Source: Piromyces finnis
Taxonomy: Eukaryota > Neocallimastigomycota > Neocallimastigomycetes > Neocallimastigales > Neocallimastigaceae
Length of the DNA stretch: 64,000 nucleotides
Direction of reading: 5' to 3'
NCBI GenBank assembly: GCA_002104945.1
Contig: MCFH01000018.1
Coordinates: 124,001-188,000, forward strand
The notes under the pieces are model-generated. The model was not told where the DNA came from and searched no databases. It worked only from the letters and a program-made list of their open reading frames with translations. The translations under genes were made by a program, and so were the position numbers. Shown piece after piece: positions 25,971 through 35,380 of the stretch. Numbering within the stretch: position 1 is the first letter of the stretch; every line of letters starts with the position of its first letter.

Positions 25971-27381
25971 TCTCTCTTGGGTACGTGCCTTCATTTATTT
26001 AATAAATGTAGTTTCTCAAGGGGGTCTACTCATGCTCATGGTACTGAGAGAGTAGAAAGAATTAAATCCAAGTATTGCGCAATGGATACTTGGTTAGTCT
26101 ATATTTGGAAATATTATTAGGACTAAGCTCATGGTACTGAGCGAACAGAGTTGATAATTTGAGTGTTAGTTGTTATATCATATATCCCTTACACCTTCAA
26201 CTTATTTTTTAGATAGTAGTTGCTTTAACAACTTTTATAACATATTATTTTAAACTTAAAATTGTTTGATTCGGTAGTATTAAATACTGATTTTGAATAT
26301 TTCTTGATTTCATTTTTATTTTAGCTTTCATCGATAATTTGTTATCCCAGTTTACTACTTATTCTCTTTGTTCTTTTATTCCTTTTTTATTCTTTATATG
26401 TTGATTAGTCAGATAGTTTTGTTTTTTCAGTTAGTTTGTTATTCCTTTCATTTATTCTTGAGTTTCGTGTGGGGTGCAGCTTTCATTACTATAATCATAT
26501 TTAATCTTTTATTTTTTTCTATTTTTATTATTTTCGAGGGGCGCGGCTTTTTTATTTTTCCTTTATGATTTTATATGATTCTAGTAATATCTTTTTTTAT
26601 TTCTTATTTTTTTGTAACTCTAGATTTTCCAAGGAATCTCTTTTCTACTAACATTCTTTTGTATACTTTTTCATCTCTTTTCTATATATATATATATTTC
26701 TTATACTTTATATTATATGTATATTTATATATCTGTATAACTTAATTAGGTTTATTATGGACTATTATGGTAAGTATTAACACCTTTTTTTTCTTTAACA
26801 TTTCTATTATCAAAGCTTCTATCCTGGAAAATCGAGTATTCTATTTTTATATTGTAAATACTACTCTTGTTTCAATTTTATCTTTAAAAAAAAAAAAAAA
26901 AAAATTTTATTATGTTTACCCAAAATTCTTCAACTTTTTTCCATTATTTTTGATATAACAACTTTTCACTCTTATTATCTCTCTACCTTACAACATAAAC
27001 AACCTAAATGAATGTTCAATTTCAACAATCAGAATCAACACAATATAATAATCATCCAATAAATTATACAATTCTTATAAATATAAAGAGCTTTCAAAAT
27101 ACAGTTATAATACAGAAATCCAAAGTGATAGATATTCATAATTTATCTTCCCGTTTAAAGTCTTCAGTAGAGTTAGAACTAAGTTTGTCAACAACTTAGC
27201 CACTTTTCCAGTTATAAAATTTAAAATATTGTTTGACAAATAATCCACTTGCTATATAATATATCCGTCTTTACTATTATTATTTTTATTTTACTATATA
27301 TTTTATTTCATTATAATATTTATATCATTATATCAATACTTCAAATTATTAATATCTATTGTCATAATAAGTTCTTTCAAA
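25971..27381 (+). promoter_or_regulatory. LINE-B 5' leader with hairpin and repeated 15-mer
   Basis: This non-coding leader begins TCTCTCTTGGGTACGTGCC. GCTCATGGTACTGAG occurs at 26034-26048 and again at 26127-26141. Between them an 8-bp stem (CCAAGTAT at 26068-26075 with ATACTTGG at 26086-26093) encloses a palindromic ATTGCGCAAT core. Such structure could serve an internal promoter, a ribozyme or translation. No known ribozyme core was recognised. The rest (26200-27380) is T-rich with only spurious hydrophobic frames. Confidence 0.45.
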
Positions 27382-27762
27382 ATGAACAATACCAATTGTA
27401 CTGTACCTACCTTACGACGTGGTCTTCGTTTCTTCGGATCTAACTCCAATAAATCATATCTAATTTTTATCCATGATCTTAGTTCATGGTCAAAACAACG
27501 ACTAATGGAATTTCTTTTAAAGGACATTCAACCTTTCAATGATATTCTTCAATCCCTCACCAAAAAATATTCACAATCACTCGGTACCTATTTCATTCTT
27601 AAAGTCAATGGAAAATGTCCGCTTAAAGCCATGTTACTTATACACTCACTTTCTAAAAAACTCCCAATCTCTAGTAAAATATCTTGGAAATTCATTAATA
27701 AGCTCAAAAACAATAGATCATACAAAAACAAACGATCTATCAAATCTACTACTGGATGCTAG
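27382..27762 (+). CDS. Short LINE-B ORF, possible ORF1 remnant
   Basis: A 126-codon frame, MNNTNCTVPTLRRGLRFFGS onwards, in a different frame from the main ORF and overlapping its first 220 bp. Its composition looks protein-like (for example SYLIFIHDLSSWSKQRLMEF) rather than simple-sequence. It stops just where recognisable endonuclease sequence begins in the other frame. It may be the head of a lost ORF1 fused by deletion to the middle of ORF2. I recognise no domain. Confidence 0.4.
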   Translation: MNNTNCTVPTLRRGLRFFGSNSNKSYLIFIHDLSSWSKQRLMEFLLKDIQPFNDILQSLTKKYSQSLGTYFILKVNGKCPLKAMLLIHSLSKKLPISSKISWKFINKLKNNRSYKNKRSIKSTTGC

Positions 27763-30700
27763 ATTAATTGCCTTTGATGAACTTGATAAGTGGTTAACAA
27801 CGCATAACAAATTCAACCACCCAGCTATCCTTGTAGGAGACTTTAATATGTCAGCTATTAAAATCAAATCTTATATATCACAACACTTCCCGGATTGGAC
27901 TATGGCTGAGTTAACTGGTAATAATTTTACCTGGGAAAAAGGATCTAAATCTTCATGCATTGATCATATTATATACAACAAAGCTATGACAGAACACATA
28001 AACAAATCTTCAGTTTGTGAAGTTTTCCACGATGTTTCTGATCACAAACCGATCCTTGTGTCTTGTAAAAAAGACTCTTCGGATGGTTTCAAAAAGCCTA
28101 AGAAGACCTTTAAGTGGTCAAGTCATATCTGTAACACAAAGTGTTCTGACATTCTTACTAGTAATCGCTTTGCTGTTCTAGCTTCCGAGCTTGAAGCTAA
28201 TTGCGATAGCCTTTCGGCTGACGATATGGTTTCAAGATTTTTAGATACTTCCAAAACTATAGGTAAAGAAATAAAAGCCATTGTGCCTGCAGATTTAAAA
28301 GGTCCAGCATTCCATTGCCCTCAATACATCAAAAACTTATCACATGAAAAACACCTGGCTTACAAAAATATTAAACCCCTTTCAGATTGCGCTGACATGG
28401 AAAATTATCTTAACCAGTTCTCCATATACCAAAATCTATGTAATACCATCAAAAAGGTTAAGAGCAAATTCAGATCCAATCTCTATAAAGCTAATATTGT
28501 TTCTATCGGTAAACATTTTATTGATAAAAGCTTTAGACAAGGTTGGAAAGGCCTTAAAAAACTTGCCAAACCAAGTTATTCGTCCTCCCATGTTTCAACT
28601 ATTAAGGACAAGAATGGCAAGGATTTATTTACTCCTCAAGAACAATTAAAACGTTGGGCTGAACATTATGAAAATCTTGCATCTGATGTTACAAATCACA
28701 GCTTAAATCGTGGTTACTGGGAAAGAGCCTTCCAATTCAACCATATCAATCAAATAGCATGGGATATAAATGGTCCCATTTCTATTGAGGAAATTAGAAA
28801 TGTTGTTCTGTCAATGAAGAATAACAAGGCTCCAGGTCCCGATGGTATCCCAATTGAATTTTTCAAAGCTTTCTTTTGTAACGAAGAACTGGAGAAAGAA
28901 CATAAGTCTGCTGGAAATTGTCTTAAATTAATTTTTAATAAAATCTGGAATGGTTCCTTTCCTTTGAAATGGAACTCTGCTTCCATTGTTTCTATTCCAA
29001 AGAAAGGCGATCTTTCAGACTGTAATAATTATCGTGGTATTTCTCTCATCAATGTAGGTCTTAAAATTATTTCAAAAATTGTAACTAATAGAATTTCAAA
29101 GTATGCTCTTTCTCATAATTTTATAAGACCTGAGCAATTTGGTTTTCGCAATAAAGAAGAATGTATTAGCTTATTTATTTCCATTAGAGAAATCTGTCAA
29201 AGAAGAAAATTTAAAGGAAAAGCCACTTATGTCGCCTTTCTAGACCTTAAAAAAGCATACGACTCAGTTCCTATTTTTAATATCCTTACAAAGTTATATA
29301 AATTAGGTATACGTGGTAAATGTTTTGATTTTCTCAATAATCTCTACTCTACCTCTAAAGCTCGTGCACGTTTCTTGGATATGCTTTCCAATGAATTCCC
29401 TATAAACCGTGGTGTAAGACAAGGATGTCCTCTTTCTCTTATACTGTTTAACCTCTTTATCAATGATATTTTAAATAAATGTGAAAGGCTTGGGGTTAGC
29501 TTAGGTAATAAACGTTGTTGTGGTGGCCTTTTCGCTGATGACATTGTTTTGATTGCTCCTAGTAAGAAGAACCTTCAAAAGATGCTCAATCTAGTCCTTG
29601 ATTGGGCTAATTTAAATGAAATGTCTTTTGGAATAAATAAATGTGCAACTATTGTTGTTAAACCTATCAACTTTAATAGATCCCCTAGTTATGTCGACCC
29701 AACATTTTACATCGGTATGTACTCGATTCCAAAGGTTTCTTGCTATACTTATCTTGGAATCCCATTCGACGAAGATCTTTCTTTGACTCCTATTCTGTCT
29801 AATATGTACAAAAAAGTTCAGAATTCTTTATTCTCTTTTAAGAACTTCCTCACCAACAATTGTGTTCCTATTGGCTTAAAAAACATAGTAATTCATTCTT
29901 ATATTTTAAGCAAAGTCTCTTATTATGCTCCTTTGCTTGGTTCCAACAAAAATAGAACTAGAAGAGTCCAATCTCTTATCAATACTGCTGTTTTATGGAG
30001 TGTCAATAGCTTTCACAATAAAAGTTTTAATAACAAAGATTTTGTTTTTGAACGAAATTCATTTATTAGTCTGTATGCTCTTACAAGAGATATGAAGATT
30101 CCTACCCTTTCAGGTATTTGTGCTGCGCAACAAGTGAAATGCTTTGTTAAATGGAGAAAATCAAATTGTATAATTAAAGATCTCGTCCGATCTATTCCTC
30201 CCATGTCTCATTACTCTTGGGCCAAAGAATCTTGTTCACTACATAAGAAGCTTATGAAAATAAATATTAAAAGTACTAAAGATATTAGAGAATATTATTG
30301 GAATAATAGTAGCCTAAATAATGGAAGTAAAGCCCTCAGATATACTAACAACAAATTCCTTAATTCAAATCGCCTAATGCATATCGGTCTCAACAAACCT
30401 CACTTAAATTTAGGAATTACCTGGATTATTCGTATTCGATGCGGTTATGAAAATACTACCCGAATTGCTATTGCCAGTAATAGAGTTACTCCTGACTGCC
30501 CTCGTGTCTGTCCATGTTGCGGATATGACGAACAATCTTTTTACCATTGGATATTAGAATGTTCTGCATTCTCTGAATACAGAGCTTCTTCACTTAGCTT
30601 TCTTGACGATCTTTTTACCCTTTTTTACAATAAATATAAGAATCAATTCATCACATACTTACTCCCCGAAACGGAAGTAAGAAAAATAATTTATAACTAT

Positions 30701-30913
30701 ATTTTTACGTTCCTTCTTGGTGGAACTTTAGCTTATGATGAGCTACAAATCGATAAGGCGGAACAAAGACATTTGAATGAACAGCTTTACAGTTCATCGG
30801 GGTCTCATGTTCCATATGTAGAGGGTCTCGCGGCTTTTCTTACTAAAACAATCCCTATCATTAGTAGCTCTATGAAGCTACTTTTGATAGGTTTAGTAAG
30901 ACACCTAACGTAA
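27539..30913 (+). CDS. LINE-B polyprotein: partial endonuclease, reverse transcriptase, Cys/His motif
   Basis: A frame of 1124 codons. Endonuclease similarity starts only near residue 72 (LLDARLIAFDELDKWL), followed by VGDFNMS and SDHKPIL. The first half of the endonuclease (equivalents of SWNTNGW and the catalytic QET segment) is missing, and the preceding residues look like read-through of other sequence. The reverse transcriptase is complete: APGPDGIPIEFFKA, AFLDLKKAYDSVP, GVRQGCPLSLILFNLFIND and FADD near residue 665. A C-terminal CPCC...HWILEC Cys/His segment follows. The protein could reverse-transcribe but probably cannot nick DNA by itself. The ATG at 27539 may not be the native start. 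Confidence 0.85.
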   Translation: MIFFNPSPKNIHNHSVPISFLKSMENVRLKPCYLYTHFLKNSQSLVKYLGNSLISSKTIDHTKTNDLSNLLLDARLIAFDELDKWLTTHNKFNHPAILVGDFNMSAIKIKSYISQHFPDWTMAELTGNNFTWEKGSKSSCIDHIIYNKAMTEHINKSSVCEVFHDVSDHKPILVSCKKDSSDGFKKPKKTFKWSSHICNTKCSDILTSNRFAVLASELEANCDSLSADDMVSRFLDTSKTIGKEIKAIVPADLKGPAFHCPQYIKNLSHEKHLAYKNIKPLSDCADMENYLNQFSIYQNLCNTIKKVKSKFRSNLYKANIVSIGKHFIDKSFRQGWKGLKKLAKPSYSSSHVSTIKDKNGKDLFTPQEQLKRWAEHYENLASDVTNHSLNRGYWERAFQFNHINQIAWDINGPISIEEIRNVVLSMKNNKAPGPDGIPIEFFKAFFCNEELEKEHKSAGNCLKLIFNKIWNGSFPLKWNSASIVSIPKKGDLSDCNNYRGISLINVGLKIISKIVTNRISKYALSHNFIRPEQFGFRNKEECISLFISIREICQRRKFKGKATYVAFLDLKKAYDSVPIFNILTKLYKLGIRGKCFDFLNNLYSTSKARARFLDMLSNEFPINRGVRQGCPLSLILFNLFINDILNKCERLGVSLGNKRCCGGLFADDIVLIAPSKKNLQKMLNLVLDWANLNEMSFGINKCATIVVKPINFNRSPSYVDPTFYIGMYSIPKVSCYTYLGIPFDEDLSLTPILSNMYKKVQNSLFSFKNFLTNNCVPIGLKNIVIHSYILSKVSYYAPLLGSNKNRTRRVQSLINTAVLWSVNSFHNKSFNNKDFVFERNSFISLYALTRDMKIPTLSGICAAQQVKCFVKWRKSNCIIKDLVRSIPPMSHYSWAKESCSLHKKLMKINIKSTKDIREYYWNNSSLNNGSKALRYTNNKFLNSNRLMHIGLNKPHLNLGITWIIRIRCGYENTTRIAIASNRVTPDCPRVCPCCGYDEQSFYHWILECSAFSEYRASSLSFLDDLFTLFYNKYKNQFITYLLPETEVRKIIYNYIFTFLLGGTLAYDELQIDKAEQRHLNEQLYSSSGSHVPYVEGLAAFLTKTIPIISSSMKLLLIGLVRHLT

Positions 30914-31348
30914 TCAAGAGCGCCGACGTCGTACCGATATGGCAAAGGAACATTTCCAATGTTCCGTACACAGGGTTCAATGTTAGTATTTCCTCAAATT
31001 CGAATGAAAACATTATGAACTCATGGGAGAGTTTAGTGGACACCACACTATCATACCTGATGTTACTTCTTTTTTTTATTTCATTTAATTTATTAGGTAG
31101 GGACCAATCCCACACAGTACAAATTGCAGAGTTCATTGAACTTTTATGCAACTTAAATAATTATTTTATATTATTTTATATTTATATTTTTATTTATATA
31201 TATATTTTATTATTTTTATTTATTATTTATTATATCAATATCAATATGTATTATCACCTAATGTTATGTAATATCTCAAATTAAATAAATAAATAAAAGA
31301 TGTGTATTCTCTTCCTAGTCTAAAAAAAAAAAAAAAAAAAAAAAAAAA

Positions 31349-31362
31349 GTTATAGTTCTAAT
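31349..31362 (+). repeat. Right target-site duplication of LINE-B
   Basis: Exact copy of the 14 bases at 25957-25970, directly after the LINE-B poly-A tail and before the resumed LINE-A2 sequence (AATCCGGTG). Confidence 0.9.
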
Positions 31363-31768
31363 AATCCGGTGAATATGTGTATGATTATTCTAGTGGGTGC
31401 AATAAAATATTTAAATTCCTTCTTGGGGGAAGAAGTTTTAACAATATCAATTCCAATTCAAGGGAATGGAAAGAATTTTGAAAGTGTCAGATTCAATCGG
31501 ACACTTACGAAGGAACACCATTCTTGACGATAACGGTAAACGCGGAACTTCTAACCAAAATTATGTCTTTTGTTATTGACCAGAAATGGTCCATGCTCAA
31601 AAGGTTTAAAGCAATAACCATGAACATAAATGCTGAAGAAACAGTAAGACAGGAGGGCCAGCGTAACCAATGGAGATTATAATTTTGTCCCATGGAAAAA
31701 TTTGATCTCTAAGGCTTATATTATAATCCAATTCATATGTATTAAAAAATTTTTTAAAAAAAAAAATA

Positions 31769-31886
31769 GTTTTAATAGAATAGAAAGGAGTCTAACGAAT
31801 TCTAGTATTTTTGGATTGAAATTTAAAAAAAAAAAAGTTTTAATAGAATAGAAAGGAGTCTAACGAATTCTAGTATTTTTGGATTG

Positions 31887-31907
<21 letters not shown>
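31769..31907. repeat. 68-bp tandem unit, two copies, at the LINE-A2 3' end
   Basis: The unit GTTTTAATAGAATAGAAAGG...GGATTGAAATTT plus poly-A starts at 31769 and again at 31837. The second copy runs into the terminal poly-A tail. Both copies appear identical apart from A-run length. Confidence 0.9.
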
Positions 31908-31918
<11 letters not shown>

Positions 31919-31929
31919 CTATTATTAAA

Positions 31930-32540
31930 TTTTATGAATACTCTGGGTACTTATAATTTAATAAAAATTTTTAAGTTTCCTTATATTTGTTATTATCCCT
32001 TTTTACTGAATTGATATTTTTTGTGTATTTAAAATTTAAAAATTAATATTACTCTGGTTTAATAAAATGGTTCTAACATCCTATTCTGAAATTCTAGTAG
32101 TGACAATTTTTGGTATTAATTTGATTCCATTCTTCAAGTATAGACAGGGGAAATCATTTATTTGTTGCTTCTATATACCAATACTCTAAATCATGGCTTA
32201 TACCTTTTAGCGTCAGATCATTCTAGTTGTTCTTTGATAGCAATAACTAGTTCTCCATTTTTATTTTTAATCAGATGAATAATAAAGGAAACATTTTTTT
32301 TTTTTTTCAATTTTAGTAGTTTACTTAATTCATTTCTAATTCTTCATATAATTATATAACTCAATCTATTTTAATTCAATGAAGATATTTCTATTTTCTA
32401 TACTCATTACATATTTTGTGAATGATATCAATAAAATCAAGACATTTCTTAACCTTTATAATAAATTTATCTAGTTTATCTCTTTTTAATTCCTTATAGA
32501 TTTTCATTTTGATTTTCTAAGGATTAAAGATTTACTTTGA
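31930..32540 (-). mobile_element. Decayed antisense LINE-A-type fossil
   Basis: Reverse-complement similarity to LINE-A is collinear in four places. 31936-31966 matches the stretch near 24127-24156 (ACTCTGGGTACT). About 32085-32125 matches 22858-22905 (GAAATTCTAGTAGTGACAAT). 32185-32290 matches 22335-22480 (TAGTTCTCCATTTTTATTTT). 32405-32535 matches 22080-22206. Many substitutions and deletions leave no open frame. It lies tail-side to LINE-A2 in the opposite orientation and is much older. Confidence 0.75.
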
Positions 32541-33400
32541 TATACATTCTCAAGAGGAATCAGAAATATTATTTAAAGGAATTAGTGTTTTAAAAAATTC
32601 AATCAGAATATCTTGAGGATTTGATATTTATAATTTGGATTGTTGATTTGATTTTAGCTAAACTTTTTTTTATTTTTTTAATAGTATCAAATAGACTAAA
32701 ACCTTTATCATTATTCTAATTAAAATTAGAATACATATGTATTTAAAAAATAAATTTAATCCTACACAAAAAATAAATAAAACATCGGTATAATATATTC
32801 TAGCAATTTTAATTAAAATAAAAAGGCTACTATTACACTTGAGTATAATAATCGTATTTTCCTTCTATTATAAATTTAAAATAGTTGGATATTTAAAAAA
32901 AAAAAAAAAGATTAAAAAATATAAGGAGAATCCCAATAAAAATAACAATAGTTCAAACATTAATAATAAAACCAGTGTAATAAGAATAAAAATTAGTATA
33001 CATTAAATTGATAATATTAAAAAAAAAAAAAAAAAGGAAAGAGTTTATAATAAAATTAGTGAATTAAGATTTTAAAAATATAGATAAATATTAAAACTTT
33101 TTAAAATTAATTTCATTGAAATTGAGATAGACAGCTATATTCTTTATAGTAAATTTAAAATATATATAAGAAAATAAACTTTTTTTACACAATCACTCTT
33201 ATATTTAATAATAAAAAATATATTATTTAATATTTATTTTTTTTTAATTAAATTAACACTTTTATATTATGTATATATACAATAAAATTTTTATAGGCTG
33301 AAATAATAATATTGCTAAAATAATAATAATAAAAAAAATCTATTGCAATGTCGTTTAAAGCCTTTTAAGATTAGTAATAATTTTTTCTATATTAAATGAT
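32541..33400. other. Intergenic, 3' flank of the cellulase gene
   Basis: AT-rich sequence with poly-A runs. Its first 150 bp may be further decayed LINE sequence, but I could not align it by eye. No gene is visible. Confidence 0.4.
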
Positions 33401-35380
33401 TTAACTTTTCCAGATTTTGTTACATTCTGAAATGTAATCTTCACATTTCTTGTAATTACCATCTTGAACAGTATTCCAACAATTACCAGCATCTTTATAA
33501 CACTTATCTGCCATTGATTGCTTACAACTCCAATCATTACTACCACAACTGAAGTAATCACCTCCAATAGTTGAACTTGAAGCTTCAAATGATGGGGCAT
33601 CGAATGATGGAACTGATGGTATATCAACTGGAGTATCAATTGGTGTATCAATTGGTGTATCGATTGGAGTATCAATTGGAGTATCAACTGGAGTATCAAC
33701 TGGAGTATCAACTGGAGTATCAACTGGAGTATCAACTGGAGTATCAACTGGAGTATCAACTGGAGTATCAACTGGAGTATCAACTGGAGCAGCAAAGTTT
33801 GGGAAACCACTATTGTTATTACCACCACCGAATCCTGGGAAATTTGGGAAACCTCCATTTCCTCCATTGTTATTGCCAAAACCTGGGAAACCTCCATTTC
33901 CTCCATTGTTATTACCAAAACCTGGGAAACCTCCATTTCCTCCATTGTTATTACCAAAACCTGGGAAACCGCCATTTCCTCCATTGTTATTGCCAAAACC
34001 TGGGAAACCACCATTTCCTCCATTGTTATTACCAAATCCTGGGAAACCACCATTTCCTCCATTGTTATTACCAAATCCTGGGAAACCACCATTGTTACCA
34101 CCAAAGTCACCTCCATTGTTACCTGGGAAGCCACCATTACCGTTATTGTCATTATTTGGAATTGATGGAGTATTATCGACTTCTGGAACTGATGGAACAT
34201 CATTATTTTCTGGAATAGTTGGAGTTTCTGGAGCTTGTGGTTCTGGATTAGATTGACCAGATGAGGTTGGCTTATTAGTTGGAGTAACTGGTCCAGTTGA
34301 GCCAATACCCTTCATTAAACCACTAACAACTTGAGGAGCTTTAACTTGATAAGTAGTACGATCAATAAGTCCGAAACGTTCACCAGAACCTTCAAAAAGA
34401 CCATTATCCCAAACAACACATGGAACACCAATTGCCTTGGCACCTCTAGTGTAGGCTTCAGCCCATTTAGCACGTTCAGCATCATTGTTACGACTCATAG
34501 CACCCATTTCACCAATAATTACAGCTATATTTTTACTAGTGAATTTACTTTTAATTAAATTAAAGAGTTGATCTAAATCAGAAGTGTTACTAAAAGTAGA
34601 AACGGCACCATCACCATTATTTAAGGCAAAATTATATGGTGTATAAGCGTGAAGTGAAACGATTAAATTACTATCACCAGATGGGAATTGATAAGCATTA
34701 ATAGCACCATCCATAGTAGTAGCAGCATAAGTTGGAAGCATTAAATGACGTTTTGGATTGTTACCACCAGTAGCACGAATAGTTTTAACGAAAAGAGCAT
34801 TCATTTTATTAACGAAGTCCCATCCTTCACTATCACCACCAGTCCATTCAACACTGGTTCCAACCTTTCTTGGTTCATTCATACCTTCAAAAATTAAATG
34901 TTCATCATAATCAGCAAATTCAGCAGCAATTTGTTTCCAAATAGCAACTAAAATAGTTTGTGCTTTTTGAAGATTATTTGAGAAAGCATAGTTCCATTTT
35001 TCATGATGAATATTTAAAATTACGTAAGCCCCCTTTTTATAACCATAATCTACAACTTCGTGAACTCTCTTCATCCAAGTTGGATTAATTTTATAATCAG
35101 GACCTTCACCAAAGTGACCATCCCATGTTGTTGGAATACGGAAAGTATCAAAACCTTCTTTCATTAATGCAGTGAAAAGACCTTCTGTTGTCTTAACATT
35201 ACCCCAACAGGTTTCAGAAGCTGTTGGATCAGCATTATTATCTAAATTATCACAACTAGCATCTAAAGTATTACCTAAACTCCAACCAATTTTCATATTT
35301 CTTGTTAATTCTATTGATGACATTGCATGGGTACCAACGATAGATAACCCAGCTAATAATATAGCATTTAAAAATCTCAT
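33401..35380 (-). CDS. GH5 endoglucanase with long repeat linkers and Cys-rich C-terminal module
   Basis: 659 residues in one exon. Residues 1-19 form a signal peptide. Residues 25-355 are a glycoside hydrolase family 5 domain of the cellulase type: IGWSLGNTLDA, FRIPTTW, ILNIHHE, the acid/base Glu169 in GMNEP, and the nucleophile Glu291 in VIIGEMGA. The enzyme would hydrolyse beta-1,4-glucan outside the cell. Residues 360-410 are Pro/Thr/Asn-rich. Residues 412-530 carry a 13-residue GGFPGFGNNNGGN-type repeat (about seven units). Residues 532-586 are about fourteen V/I-D-T-P repeats. The last 50 residues (608-657) hold six Cys (612, 619, 627, 634, 646, 653) and several aromatic residues. This tail does not look like the usual anaerobic-fungal dockerin and may be another binding module. 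The ATG at 35380 is the only good start with a signal peptide. Confidence 0.92.
   Translation of the reverse strand: MRFLNAILLAGLSIVGTHAMSSIELTRNMKIGWSLGNTLDASCDNLDNNADPTASETCWGNVKTTEGLFTALMKEGFDTFRIPTTWDGHFGEGPDYKINPTWMKRVHEVVDYGYKKGAYVILNIHHEKWNYAFSNNLQKAQTILVAIWKQIAAEFADYDEHLIFEGMNEPRKVGTSVEWTGGDSEGWDFVNKMNALFVKTIRATGGNNPKRHLMLPTYAATTMDGAINAYQFPSGDSNLIVSLHAYTPYNFALNNGDGAVSTFSNTSDLDQLFNLIKSKFTSKNIAVIIGEMGAMSRNNDAERAKWAEAYTRGAKAIGVPCVVWDNGLFEGSGERFGLIDRTTYQVKAPQVVSGLMKGIGSTGPVTPTNKPTSSGQSNPEPQAPETPTIPENNDVPSVPEVDNTPSIPNNDNNGNGGFPGNNGGDFGGNNGGFPGFGNNNGGNGGFPGFGNNNGGNGGFPGFGNNNGGNGGFPGFGNNNGGNGGFPGFGNNNGGNGGFPGFGNNNGGNGGFPNFPGFGGGNNNSGFPNFAAPVDTPVDTPVDTPVDTPVDTPVDTPVDTPVDTPVDTPIDTPIDTPIDTPIDTPVDIPSVPSFDAPSFEASSSTIGGDYFSCGSNDWSCKQSMADKCYKDAGNCWNTVQDGNYKKCEDYISECNKIWKS
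33606..33788. repeat. 12-bp coding minisatellite (VDTP/IDTP units)
   Basis: The + strand unit ACTGGAGTATCA is repeated about fourteen times within the cellulase gene. The variants ATTGGTGTATCA cluster toward the 3' end of the gene. Confidence 0.92.
33835..34090. repeat. 39-bp to 60-bp coding minisatellite (Gly/Asn/Phe/Pro linker)
   Basis: Repeated TTTCCTCCATTGTTATTACC plus AAACCTGGGAAACC segments encode about seven GGFPGFGNNNGGN units of the cellulase linker. The units differ at a few silent positions. Confidence 0.9.

Larger units (their letters stand above)
25971..31348 (+). mobile_element. LINE-B, second non-LTR retrotransposon, inserted in LINE-A2
   Basis: A 5378-bp element bounded by a 14-bp target-site duplication. 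It has a 5' leader of about 1.4 kb, a short frame at 27382-27762, the main ORF at 27539-30913, a 3' UTR with AATAAA-type signals near 31285 and a poly-A tail at 31322-31348. The reverse transcriptase is clearly related to that of LINE-A but diverged. The intact tail and exact duplication point to a recent insertion. Confidence 0.9.
25220..31918 (+). mobile_element. LINE-A2, 5'-truncated and decayed LINE-A relative, split by LINE-B
   Basis: The left half (25220-25970) begins directly after the LINE-A poly-A tail and aligns with LINE-A from 23674. It carries in-frame stops (for example at 25435 and 25750) and lacks the part equivalent to about 24332-24535. The right half (31349 to about 31740) resumes at the LINE-A position equivalent to 24610 and reaches a diverged 3' UTR. 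A 68-bp unit is then present twice, followed by a poly-A tail (31892-31918). Between the halves sits LINE-B. The coding capacity is destroyed. Confidence 0.88.

Noticed and set aside
26368..26958. Hydrophobic short frames in the LINE-B leader
   Set aside because: They arise from T-rich sequence; no motif or conservation is evident.
30870..31284. Short frames on both strands after the LINE-B ORF stop
   Set aside because: They lie in the 3' UTR of LINE-B and do not resemble any domain.
33606..34090. Regularly spaced repeats that could suggest a CRISPR array
   Set aside because: They are coding minisatellites in a eukaryotic gene, without unique spacers.
33571..34256. Plus-strand frames opposite the cellulase linker
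   Set aside because: They are antisense shadows of the minisatellites inside the GH5 gene.
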